A stretch of 54,203 nucleotides of DNA from a virus. The translations under genes were made by a program, and so were the position numbers. Below the pieces are notes generated by a model. That model saw nothing but the letters and a program-made list of their open reading frames with translations, was not told the DNA's origin and searched no databases. The stretch spans positions 1-54,203 of the IMG/VR virus record IMGVR_UViG_3300020428_000014; one strand, 5' to 3'. Below, piece after piece: positions 46,980-54,203 of the stretch; the stretch's first letter is position 1, and every line of letters starts with the position of its first letter.

Positions 46980-48854
46980 TCAGACGCTCATGACGCAGAA
47001 CGCTTCGGGATATCGGACCGCAAAGTCCATGTCCTGGAGCGCAATGATTCGCGTGTTACCAGCAGTTGCACCCGTGTATGGATCCGTGGCGAGATCCAGG
47101 CCAGACCACATGCCAACCATGAGTTGGTCGATGGCGCCGAAAATTACGTCCGAGTTGCCCAACTGGTTGGATACGAGCGCTTCGTAGCCATTGATCCGAT
47201 TGTCGTCGTAGACGAACATGCCAGTATTTGTCGCTTTCTCGGTCGACTTCAACGCGCCCCTGGCATTTGCGTTGATGATGTACTTCATCGCGCCAACCTC
47301 TGCGTTTGCCGCTGCAACATTCGTTTCCGCAAGTATGTACTCGGCGAATGTCCCATACGTGCCCGCACCACCGGCAATCGTGACTGAGCCGACTCCAGTG
47401 GTGTTCTTAATGCCCTTGGGCTGGTTTGAGCTGCCAGTTCCATAGATCGCTGCACGATCAATTTCCAGGGCGATCACGCGAGCCAGATCGTTGCGGATCA
47501 TGTTCTCGACACCAATCGAGGATTGGAGCAGAAGACGCCGCGAGTAGTCGACAAATGCGCCAATGGTTTTTGGCGCCATATTGATCTGCTCGAAGGACTG
47601 CTGAGACTCCGTGGGGGAGCTGCCTTCGCCGACCCAGTAGGCCGTACTGGTCCCGACCATCTTGGGAATGGCAATCATCCCTTCCAGGCCCTGGAGCAGC
47701 GTTGCTCCACCTTGTCCCATGATCGCGCTCTTATTGCGCAGCTTATCAATAAAGGATCCGCTGTCCAGTTCTGTCTCAACCAAGAATCCACCGTCAGCGT
47801 TAGTACCAACAGTCAGATCACGATTAAGTACCTCGTTGGGTACAAGGAAACCAGACGGGGAACGCCCGTATCGCTTAGATGTCGCGTCACTGACTTCACG
47901 CTCAAAGGATGCAGCCTCTTGAGCGCTACGGTCAGATGGATTTGCTAGTGCGTTCAGTGCCCGCACAAATGAGTATTTGCGAACGTCCTCTTGGTGATTA
48001 AGGACGACTGGGGCTTGTTGAGCTGTGATGGGTTGCTCCACGACTTCGTTACGGGTTTCGAGTTTGGACATGATTGCCTCACGGGCTTCGTCAACGGAAC
48101 GACCTCCGTCAACAAGTTCACGGGTGAGGTCGGGCATGCCGAACTTCTCGCCCATTGCGGAGATAGAAGCGATACGGGAGCGTTCTGCCTCGACGGCTTC
48201 CGACCGAATCACCTCCAGATCAGGGGTGTTTTCCATTTCTACCGGTTCAGGTTGTTGATCAGGTGATGCGGCAGGTGCCGCTTCTTCAGCTACAAGTGAT
48301 CGGCCGAAACCAATCGTATTGTCACTCGGAATGACAGCAACAGTAAGTTCGTAGGGTGACCAATTAGTCGCTACGACGTTGTCGCCTCGCTCTTCCATGT
48401 TATTAATCATGTAGCCGACGCTAATTCCTCTTAGGATTCCATCTTTTACGTCGCGCCTTACTTCTTGAGCGAACGGATTAGAGGAAAAACGGACTTGTGC
48501 ATAGCCACGTTTCTTCTTGTCGTCTACCCATGCACGCTCCACTACGCCAATCGGTTTGTCTGGATCGTGATTGAACAGAAGAGGCGCCCCATCGTTCAGT
48601 CGAGAAAGGTCAACATCTTCTTGACGATGGCTAAGAACTTCGTTGCCAAAGTATCTCTTGACTGGCGTCTCCGAGCTAAAAGGGAATTCAAAAGAGTTTT
48701 CATCGACTGAGCGGAAGGCTGTGGTATCCATCCGCATGAGGACTTTACGCTCTTCCTCCTTCCGCTCTTCCAAATGTTCCTCAGCAGTGGAGACTTCAAC
48801 AGCTCCATCCTCAGCAGGTAGTTTTTCTGCATTAACCTCTTGTTCGGTAGACAT
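46980..48854 (-). CDS. Prohead protease fused to HK97-type major capsid protein
   Basis: 624 residues. Residues 35-185 are an S78-type prohead protease: FNHDPDKPIGVVERAW with catalytic His96 and GILRGISVGYMI with Ser145. Residues 185-285 form an acidic, helical linker/delta-like region (PAASPDQQPEPVEMENTPDLEVIRSEAVEAERSRIASIS). From about 290 comes the HK97-fold capsid (RYGRSPSGFLVPNEVLNRDLTVGTNADGGFLVETELDSGSFIDKLRNKSAIMGQGG... IPKMVGTSTAYWVGEGSSPTESQQSFEQINMAPKTIGAFVDYSRRLLLQSS). The protease would act on its own polyprotein during head maturation. One gene replaces lambda C, Nu3 and E. Confidence 0.92.
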   Translation of the reverse strand: MSTEQEVNAEKLPAEDGAVEVSTAEEHLEERKEEERKVLMRMDTTAFRSVDENSFEFPFSSETPVKRYFGNEVLSHRQEDVDLSRLNDGAPLLFNHDPDKPIGVVERAWVDDKKKRGYAQVRFSSNPFAQEVRRDVKDGILRGISVGYMINNMEERGDNVVATNWSPYELTVAVIPSDNTIGFGRSLVAEEAAPAASPDQQPEPVEMENTPDLEVIRSEAVEAERSRIASISAMGEKFGMPDLTRELVDGGRSVDEAREAIMSKLETRNEVVEQPITAQQAPVVLNHQEDVRKYSFVRALNALANPSDRSAQEAASFEREVSDATSKRYGRSPSGFLVPNEVLNRDLTVGTNADGGFLVETELDSGSFIDKLRNKSAIMGQGGATLLQGLEGMIAIPKMVGTSTAYWVGEGSSPTESQQSFEQINMAPKTIGAFVDYSRRLLLQSSIGVENMIRNDLARVIALEIDRAAIYGTGSSNQPKGIKNTTGVGSVTIAGGAGTYGTFAEYILAETNVAAANAEVGAMKYIINANARGALKSTEKATNTGMFVYDDNRINGYEALVSNQLGNSDVIFGAIDQLMVGMWSGLDLATDPYTGATAGNTRIIALQDMDFAVRYPEAFCVMSV

Positions 48855-48889
48855 GGCGACTCACGATTGGCCTAGGCTAAATATAAGTA

Positions 48890-50392
48890 TTATTGTTCCT
48901 CTTGTTCTTCTGTTTCCTCTACTTCGCTCGCAAGATTCAACCCTAGTTCTTGGGCTAATTTCTTTTCCCGTGAAATCTGCTGGAAATTGTCCTCAAGGTC
49001 TGTTCCTATCTGTGAGCATATTTGTGCTTTTGTCATATATCCACGGTCCTCCATCAATGCATATGCATTGGCTTCCTTCAGTGGGTCTACCCATGCGTAC
49101 CCTCTACACATGAATACTGGCGTGTCATACCTTTCAGGCCGTATCTCGTAATCAGCTAGCTTTACTTCACCTCCTAGAACTGCCAGGTCTAACCATTCCC
49201 TGAATACGCGCATATGGAAATGCTCAATCATGTATTGCTGCATCTTCTTGTAATGGTCTCTGTCTTCAAGTAGGCTCAGCCGGGCGCTTGAATAATTAGT
49301 CTCCGAAAAATCCTTTGAGCAGCTCTGATAGCTGATGCCCATGCCAGCCGCAAACCTTCGTGTTTTTGCCCTGGTGAACATCTCGTACTGTTGATCGGGA
49401 CTGCCTAGATCTGGCACCGTTATCCCTTCTCCACTATTTAAATAATGGAACTTCCCAGGCTCGAATGATGTAATCCGCTGCTCTCCCTCTACATCGTCAT
49501 ATTCCGAGATCTCCCCGGCGTCGCTAGTTACGAAGCCCATAAGGCTTGCCGCAGAACGTGCACGAATCGTCGCCGCCTCGTCGTAACCACTTAACTGATG
49601 CAGGTCGGCCATTACCGAAGCAAACCAAGGTACCCCGCGGCTTTGCAATGGGCGTTCTATCGGGCCTGTGAGGTGAATAACATCTTCCGCAGGTACTAGC
49701 AGGTGTCTCTTCGTTGCATGTACCTTGTTCCCCGTTACCCACTGATCCCCAGGGTGACGGTTGAACATTGCATATCGAATTGGGCGCCCTTCCGGTGACG
49801 TTTCAATCCCCATACGCCATTCGTTTTCTACTCCAAGAACTTGCCCGCTATAGTTTTCATCGATTTGGTCACCTTCGATTGGCTCAAGGCTTAGCTTGAC
49901 TTTGCTTTTGCCAACTGCCTTTCGATGGATTCGGAAGAATATCTCCCCACTAGTGGGCACCGCTCCTGCGATTAGATATTCAAGATCGTGGAAGCTAAGT
50001 CGGCCGGAAACTTCGCAATTACCAAGTCGACACCAATGGTCCCATGACTTCTCGATCATTGTGTTGATCGTGTTCGCACGCTTGCTGCCGCGGGCGTTCA
50101 TTACTTGCGCTTGTAACCGCATCCCTGCGCCGACCACATTTAGTCGGATCACTCGGACCGCGTTCGCTGCGTGCGGGTTGTCCCGTACAAGCTGCCTGCT
50201 CCTGTCTCTTAGACGGCTAAGGCTGTTTTTGATTTCAGCGTCAGCTGATGTGGATTGACTGATCCAGTCGGCACTTAATCGATTGATTACAGCGCCCGCG
50301 TATGCACGACGCATTTTGCGTGGCTGTGCCTTTTTCTCCTCCTCAATCCTCTTGAGGCCAAGAGCAGTCAGAATTCGTGTTCGGAGTCCCAT
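48890..50392 (-). CDS. Portal protein (lambda B family)
   Basis: 500 residues. RAYAGAVINRLSADWISQSTSADAEIKNSLSRLRDRSRQLVRDNPHAANAVRVIRLNVVGAGMRLQAQV is the standard start of lambda-type portals; further conserved parts are SGEIFFRIHRKAVG, SLEPIEGDQIDENY, RSAASLMGFVTS and GISYQSCSKDFSETNYSSARLSLLEDRDHYKKMQQYMIEHFH. It forms the dodecameric ring for DNA entry. It shares one base with the gpW-like gene. The Glu-rich C-terminus (EVEETEEQEEQ) is unusual but probably only an exposed tail. Confidence 0.93.
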   Translation of the reverse strand: MGLRTRILTALGLKRIEEEKKAQPRKMRRAYAGAVINRLSADWISQSTSADAEIKNSLSRLRDRSRQLVRDNPHAANAVRVIRLNVVGAGMRLQAQVMNARGSKRANTINTMIEKSWDHWCRLGNCEVSGRLSFHDLEYLIAGAVPTSGEIFFRIHRKAVGKSKVKLSLEPIEGDQIDENYSGQVLGVENEWRMGIETSPEGRPIRYAMFNRHPGDQWVTGNKVHATKRHLLVPAEDVIHLTGPIERPLQSRGVPWFASVMADLHQLSGYDEAATIRARSAASLMGFVTSDAGEISEYDDVEGEQRITSFEPGKFHYLNSGEGITVPDLGSPDQQYEMFTRAKTRRFAAGMGISYQSCSKDFSETNYSSARLSLLEDRDHYKKMQQYMIEHFHMRVFREWLDLAVLGGEVKLADYEIRPERYDTPVFMCRGYAWVDPLKEANAYALMEDRGYMTKAQICSQIGTDLEDNFQQISREKKLAQELGLNLASEVEETEEQEEQ

Positions 50393-50976
50393 TACTTCCC
50401 AAATCGGATGAAGAGGTTGTGCGGATTGCCCAGCCCATTTCTAATTGTTTCTTGCTTCTTCTCTCTTACGATCTCTGCTTTTAGCTGTGCCTTTAATACA
50501 AGCAATTCGCCCATGTCATATCGCTTGAGCTGGCGGCCACCAATTCGGTACTCTTTGCTTGCTCCTCCTTGGGCAATTGCCCTAATGGCTGCCTCTACAT
50601 CTGCAAGGTCTCTTTCTGCTTGGCTCCGCCCGTCATATGCTGCGGCTGTTCCCGTGAAGTGTAGGTTTGGCAGAACTTTTGTCTGTCCCGATCCTAGCGT
50701 TATGGTCTCAGTTCCTTTTGTCGCAGTAGCCTGCCAATACCAGATCCCATCCGTCATTATTGCTGTCGTCCCGCTCGATATCGTCGTTTCCCAGTCAGTT
50801 CCATATTGACTGGCTGTAACCTCTACCCCGGATCCGGCGTTATTTGTTCGTATCGCGTATTTCAGCGTCCATGAGCTGCTGTCTATCGTGTTGCCTAGGC
50901 TGTCCTGCGTTGCGCTATCTCGAAATTTAATCGTATCGCCCTGCCTGATTTCACTCGGGATTTTCACAAGTTTCAC
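50392..50976 (-). CDS. gpW-like head completion protein with N-terminal Ig-like domain
   Basis: 194 residues from GTG 50976, overlapping TerL by GTGA. The C-terminal 75 residues (RSQAERDLADVEAAIRAIAQGGASKEYRIGGRQLKRYDMGELLVLKAQLKAEIVREKK) match the gpW head-tail joiner. The N-terminal 105 residues (QGDTIKFRDSATQDSLGNTIDSSSWTLKYAIRTNN... MTDGIWYWQATATKGTETITLGSGQTKVLP) form a separate beta sandwich, similar to the base-plate-upper-protein-like/Ig modules of some phages. Lambda W is only 68 residues, so the fusion is notable. Located between terminase and portal, as in lambda. Confidence 0.8.
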   Translation of the reverse strand: MKLVKIPSEIRQGDTIKFRDSATQDSLGNTIDSSSWTLKYAIRTNNAGSGVEVTASQYGTDWETTISSGTTAIMTDGIWYWQATATKGTETITLGSGQTKVLPNLHFTGTAAAYDGRSQAERDLADVEAAIRAIAQGGASKEYRIGGRQLKRYDMGELLVLKAQLKAEIVREKKQETIRNGLGNPHNLFIRFGK

Positions 50977-52886
50977 CAATTAGTGACAAAGCCCGGTTTC
51001 TGGGCTTTTCTTGATTTTACTTTCATCTCCGTACTCTTTTTCCCAAGTTTTTCCAGTCTGTGCGCCATTTGCTCCCAAAATGTCTTCTTATCGTACTTGC
51101 TAAGCATTAGCTCTAGTCCTGCTCTGCTGTACACCAAGCAATCCAACGCTTCGTTTCTTGCTCCCGGCTTCTTTACATATTCACGCACTACAAATCCCCT
51201 GACAAATCTGATTGCCTGCTTTTCAGCCGTTAACTCCTCAAAGTACTTTTCCCCTGTCTGGCCATGGAAATGCAGTGTTCCTGGCCCCTCCTCATTGTTT
51301 TTCAGGCGCCCAAATATCGTGTCTTTGAGTGTATCAGTACCAACAATATGCACGAGCCCTGCTCTTTTGAGGCGTTTATTCTTAAAAGCAATGTCTACTC
51401 GTGATGGCTTACCTATTGGCGGCTTACCTTTCTGTGACGACCCCTTCACTGCTATTACCCCAAGCCCTGCCCTTTCTCTCGCGAACTGGTACGTCTCATG
51501 GGTTGCCCAGCCGCCAGAGTCAATTGCTACAACATCTGCGCGTTGAGATGTGCCGTTCTGATGTTCCCACTCCTTCGTAATCAAAGCGTCTAGTTGGCGC
51601 CACACCTCTGGTCGCTGTGGGTCTCCCATTAGCTCCTGGTGGTCGATCAGCCAGCCTTCCTCTGGACCTTTGTCTGCAGGGTTCTGCTTGCCCCACGCCC
51701 ACGTCGACACCACAAGCCTGTCTCCTGTCGTTCCTCCTCCTCCTTGTACGTCTACCCCCATCGTCACAACTAAGGCTCCATTGGGTAGCTTTCCTGGCGT
51801 GTATGGCTCGCAACGCTTTAGCAGCCCTTCTGCATTGACTTTTGATGCGTAGTCGTCCGCGTATGTTTCCCCCAGTCTCGTGTTTACAAATACGCGCAGC
51901 AGTGTTTGATCTTCTCTGGACTTGATGAATTCATCAACCAAGTCTTCCCATGTAATCCAACCTGCCGGCGCATACAGCGTGCTCAGTTGAAAGCCAGCTG
52001 TTTTGCCATCCCCAGGAGCTGTCGCACGCCATTCGCCTGCTCTCAACATCTTTGTCTTATGCGAATCAGTAAACGTTTCTCCACACGCTTCACACTCATA
52101 TCGTGCTGTCTTTGGGTCGTCGCCATCCCAGCGCATCTGAGACCATTTCAAATATTGCATTGCCCCGCATTTTGGACACGGCAAGTAATATCTCCTTTGG
52201 TCGCTAAGAAGGAACTCCTTCTCAATTCGTGAAAAATCTTTTACCGTAGGTGTACTAGTCATCACTATCTTTCTCTTGCTCCCGAACGTACTTGTTCGCT
52301 TTTCTGCTAGTGACAGTGGATCACCTTCTGAATCTCCACTCCCAGCTCCTACAGCCAATGGGTAGGCGTCTAGTTCGTCTGCCAGAACAAACCGGCAGGG
52401 CATCGATCTGAGATTGCTCCCACTGTTCGCTCCGCAAAGTATGAATAGCCCATTAGGGTATTCCACGCTGAACATTGTCCGCGAAGAGTCTCTTGACCTC
52501 GCAGCAGGTACTTTCTCCCTCAACCTGGGTGTTTCTTCAAGCAATGGTGTAATGCGCTGCTTGCTGAAGCGTTTAGCAAGCTCCACCGTTGGTTGGATGA
52601 TCATGCATGGTCCGCCTGAAATATCGATCTGCCATCCCAGATGGTTCGCTATCAGTTCTGACTTCCCTAACTGTGCGCCACACATCAGTACAATCCTTTG
52701 AATCCGAGGGTCGGTAAGTACCCTCATTGGCTCGCGCAAATATGGCGTAGTGTCCGTTTTCCATTTACCTGGCAAGCTAGAGGCCTTCGCTGACAACATT
52801 CGATATTTATCTGCCCACTCATCTACGGTTAGGTCTTCGTCAGGCAATAACCCTGCATTGAATCCTTTCGTGTATACGTCAGTCAT
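50973..52886 (-). CDS. terL: Terminase large subunit (lambda GpA family)
   Basis: 637 residues, like lambda A (641). Motor: Walker A-like MCGAQLGKSELI (68-79), Walker B region around PCRFVLADELDAYP. A zinc-finger insert YLPCPKCGAMQYLKW... ARYECEACGETF is typical of the GpA family. The nuclease half has VVTMGVDVQGGG and VVAIDSGGWAT, whose Asp residues bind metal, and ends ARNEALDCLVYSRAGLELM. It packages DNA into proheads and cuts at cos, so the phage probably has cohesive ends. Confidence 0.95.
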   Translation of the reverse strand: MTDVYTKGFNAGLLPDEDLTVDEWADKYRMLSAKASSLPGKWKTDTTPYLREPMRVLTDPRIQRIVLMCGAQLGKSELIANHLGWQIDISGGPCMIIQPTVELAKRFSKQRITPLLEETPRLREKVPAARSRDSSRTMFSVEYPNGLFILCGANSGSNLRSMPCRFVLADELDAYPLAVGAGSGDSEGDPLSLAEKRTSTFGSKRKIVMTSTPTVKDFSRIEKEFLLSDQRRYYLPCPKCGAMQYLKWSQMRWDGDDPKTARYECEACGETFTDSHKTKMLRAGEWRATAPGDGKTAGFQLSTLYAPAGWITWEDLVDEFIKSREDQTLLRVFVNTRLGETYADDYASKVNAEGLLKRCEPYTPGKLPNGALVVTMGVDVQGGGGTTGDRLVVSTWAWGKQNPADKGPEEGWLIDHQELMGDPQRPEVWRQLDALITKEWEHQNGTSQRADVVAIDSGGWATHETYQFARERAGLGVIAVKGSSQKGKPPIGKPSRVDIAFKNKRLKRAGLVHIVGTDTLKDTIFGRLKNNEEGPGTLHFHGQTGEKYFEELTAEKQAIRFVRGFVVREYVKKPGARNEALDCLVYSRAGLELMLSKYDKKTFWEQMAHRLEKLGKKSTEMKVKSRKAQKPGFVTNW

Positions 52887-53391
52887 CTCTTGCCGCCAAT
52901 TCTTTAAGCACGTTCCTATGCTCCCTTTCCAATATCTCTCTGACAGTAATTGGATCAGCTTCTGCTGCTACCTCATGGCAGATCCGATCAGCCAATGTCA
53001 TTAGCGCGTCTCGAACGATACGGCCCATTCCATAGGCCTTCTTTTTGACCTCATCCGCTGGTACTAGTAACCCTTTTTGTTCCTCTACCTGGAGCTTTGC
53101 CAGCTCGGCAAGATAGTGCTCCCTTTTTGCCCTCGACTCATTTAGGTCCGGTATATGCTCAACATCTTCTTGGACTGGTAGTTCAATAACTTTCAAACTT
53201 CCAGAAATTTTTGAATTATGAGTAGGCCTTGTGTTTTTATCCCACAGTTCCAGCGCCATTTCTTTGTCTAGGAACTTCTTCCCGTCTTGCTCTACTACCG
53301 CCTTGCCAATCCGATCTGTTCGGATTGCGGCAGTCACCGCTCCTTTGGTGACTCCCTTAATCGTCGCAAATTGTGCAAAGGTAACTAGCAA
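52879..53391 (-). CDS. terS: Terminase small subunit (Nu1-like)
   Basis: 170 residues from TTG 53391 with AGGGA just upstream; no ATG lies near. MLVTFAQFATIKGVTKGAVTAAIRTDRIGKAVVEQDGKKFLDKEMALELW is a winged-helix DNA-binding start like lambda Nu1. A coiled region (SRAKREHYLAELAKLQVEEQKGLLVPADEVKKKAYGMGRIVRDALMTLADRI) follows, and the end HRNVLKELAARDD would interact with TerL. Overlaps terL by 8 bases. Confidence 0.88.
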   Translation of the reverse strand: MLVTFAQFATIKGVTKGAVTAAIRTDRIGKAVVEQDGKKFLDKEMALELWDKNTRPTHNSKISGSLKVIELPVQEDVEHIPDLNESRAKREHYLAELAKLQVEEQKGLLVPADEVKKKAYGMGRIVRDALMTLADRICHEVAAEADPITVREILEREHRNVLKELAARDD

Positions 53392-53424
53392 CTTGTCCCT
53401 TCGCCTCAGGTAACACTACTCATA

Positions 53425-54030
53425 TCAACAGATCTGCAATTGGTTCCCCTGTATTGAACACAAACGCTTTATTCTTTTCCACCGCCTCTTATTAAAAAAG
53501 CTCTGCTCTCTATACCAATCCCATACGTTTCGATGTTGCTTTGAGCTATTGCATGCTTTGCAACTTGGGACAATATTACCCAATACATGTGGCCCCGCCT
53601 TGACTACAGGGTTTACATGATCAATAGTCAAGTGACTATCGGCTCCACAATATGCGCAGGCGTGCCCAAACGCCTTCCAGCGCTCTTCCAGCTCTGGCGG
53701 TGATGGCTTGTAGTGGTGATTCCCCTTTTGAGCACTCCGCCGCCTTTGGTTCTTCTGGCTGAGGGTGCCCACATGGAACTTTGGGTCGTTCTTTCGCGCC
53801 TCGTAATGCCGTCTGCTGTTCTCGTTTTTTCTTCGACGGTACTCGTCATACATCTCTGGATCGCGCTTCATCAGAATCATCTGATCGTCATAAGTCTGCC
53901 GTGCCCTTAAAAGTTCACATCGCACACACCTCCCTGTACTGACATACCTGAGGGATTGGTTCGCTTCGCCGAATTTATGCCCCTTGCTACATAGCTGGCC
54001 GAGGAAATAAGTCCTCTTGTCAAACTCCAC
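53425..54030 (-). CDS. HNH endonuclease beside terminase
   Basis: 201 residues from GTG 54030. The N-terminal part is a zinc-binding segment (LCSKGHKFGEANQSLRYVSTGRCVRCELLRAR) plus a long basic helix (EMYDEYRRRKNENSRRHYEARKND). The C-terminal HNH fold is complete: CAYCGADSHLTIDHVNPVVKAG... NIVPSCKACNSSKQHR. HNH genes at this site, next to the terminase of cos-type phages, assist cos cleavage and packaging (known for HK97-like and related phages). It is the first gene of the late leftward operon. Confidence 0.88.
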   Translation of the reverse strand: MEFDKRTYFLGQLCSKGHKFGEANQSLRYVSTGRCVRCELLRARQTYDDQMILMKRDPEMYDEYRRRKNENSRRHYEARKNDPKFHVGTLSQKNQRRRSAQKGNHHYKPSPPELEERWKAFGHACAYCGADSHLTIDHVNPVVKAGPHVLGNIVPSCKACNSSKQHRNVWDWYREQSFFNKRRWKRIKRLCSIQGNQLQIC

Positions 54031-54203
54031 TGGCCTTCCCCCCCCTACGTTGACTGTGCTCTATCCACTTAGTAGGATAAGCAGTTTGCCTTTCAAGGAT
54101 GAGACTGAGTAGATAGATTTATCGACTTTTAGGGTTAACTATAATGAGGAGTTTAATACTCTCAGCCCCTGCATCTAGAGAAAAAGCGTGGTGTGAAGTC
54201 CCC
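54031..54203. other. Right end: late-operon leader or cos-proximal DNA
   Basis: No open frame of note. The minus strand here must carry or receive the promoter for 35 kb of late genes. AT-rich minus-strand blocks (GATAAATCTATC near 54115-54125 and ATTATAG near 54136-54142) are candidates for a -10 region, but none matches a complete consensus. A G-tract (minus GGGGGGGAAGG) precedes the HNH start. Whether the molecule ends here or is circularly permuted cannot be told. Confidence 0.45.

Overview
The window reads as one complete or nearly complete genome of a temperate, lambda-like siphovirus, probably infecting a marine or freshwater unicellular cyanobacterium (Synechococcus/Cyanobium type). 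The host call is an inference. It rests on a cyanobacterial-style DnaN, a ThyX-type thymidylate synthase, a tRNA-Lys(UUU)-derived attachment site, weak or absent Shine-Dalgarno sequences before many genes, and two small proteins that may be NblA-like. An undivided attP next to integrase, with phage genes on both sides, indicates virion or circular DNA rather than an integrated prophage.

Layout. (1) 1-628: non-coding left end, then thyX (+) convergent with a leftward cluster of small genes (1242-3606) that includes a DUF3310 protein and a possible displaced lambda-Z-like protein. (2) 3636-10168, leftward: zinc-ribbon protein, primase-polymerase/helicase, a CGGGTA-iteron region (candidate origin), PD-(D/E)XK nuclease, RusA resolvase, small genes and a sigma-70 factor (sigma A), closed by a strong terminator. 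(3) 10180-13139: lysogeny module with attP, probable integrase arm sites, tyrosine integrase, convergent excisionase and an HTH repressor candidate. (4) 13264-18439, rightward: an acidic-tailed protein (SSB candidate), a bacterial-type beta sliding clamp, a second sigma-70 factor (sigma B) overlapping the clamp gene, dCTP deaminase and small genes. (5) 54030-18338, leftward, about 35 kb: HNH, TerS, TerL, gpW, portal, protease-capsid fusion, gpFII, an inserted fibre block, then U, V, G/GT frameshift, H, M, L, K, I, J, an RCC1 tail protein and a lysis cassette. The order is lambda's apart from the fibre insertion and the missing Z.

The most notable system is the clamp/sigma B pair. Sigma B has all usual sigma-70 regions plus a C-terminal extension ending in QIKLF, which fits the bacterial beta-clamp-binding motif (QLxLF). 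The phage clamp keeps the peptide-binding pocket signatures (TDGHRL and VMPI). Nothing in the window resembles a replicative DNA polymerase. I infer a sliding-clamp-coupled late transcription switch, analogous to T4 gp45/gp55 but built from bacterial DnaN and a full sigma-70. A recurring palindrome with core CTCACTCGTGAG lies upstream of the three replication/expression units, and a related half-site lies before the repressor candidate, which suggests the lysogeny regulon.
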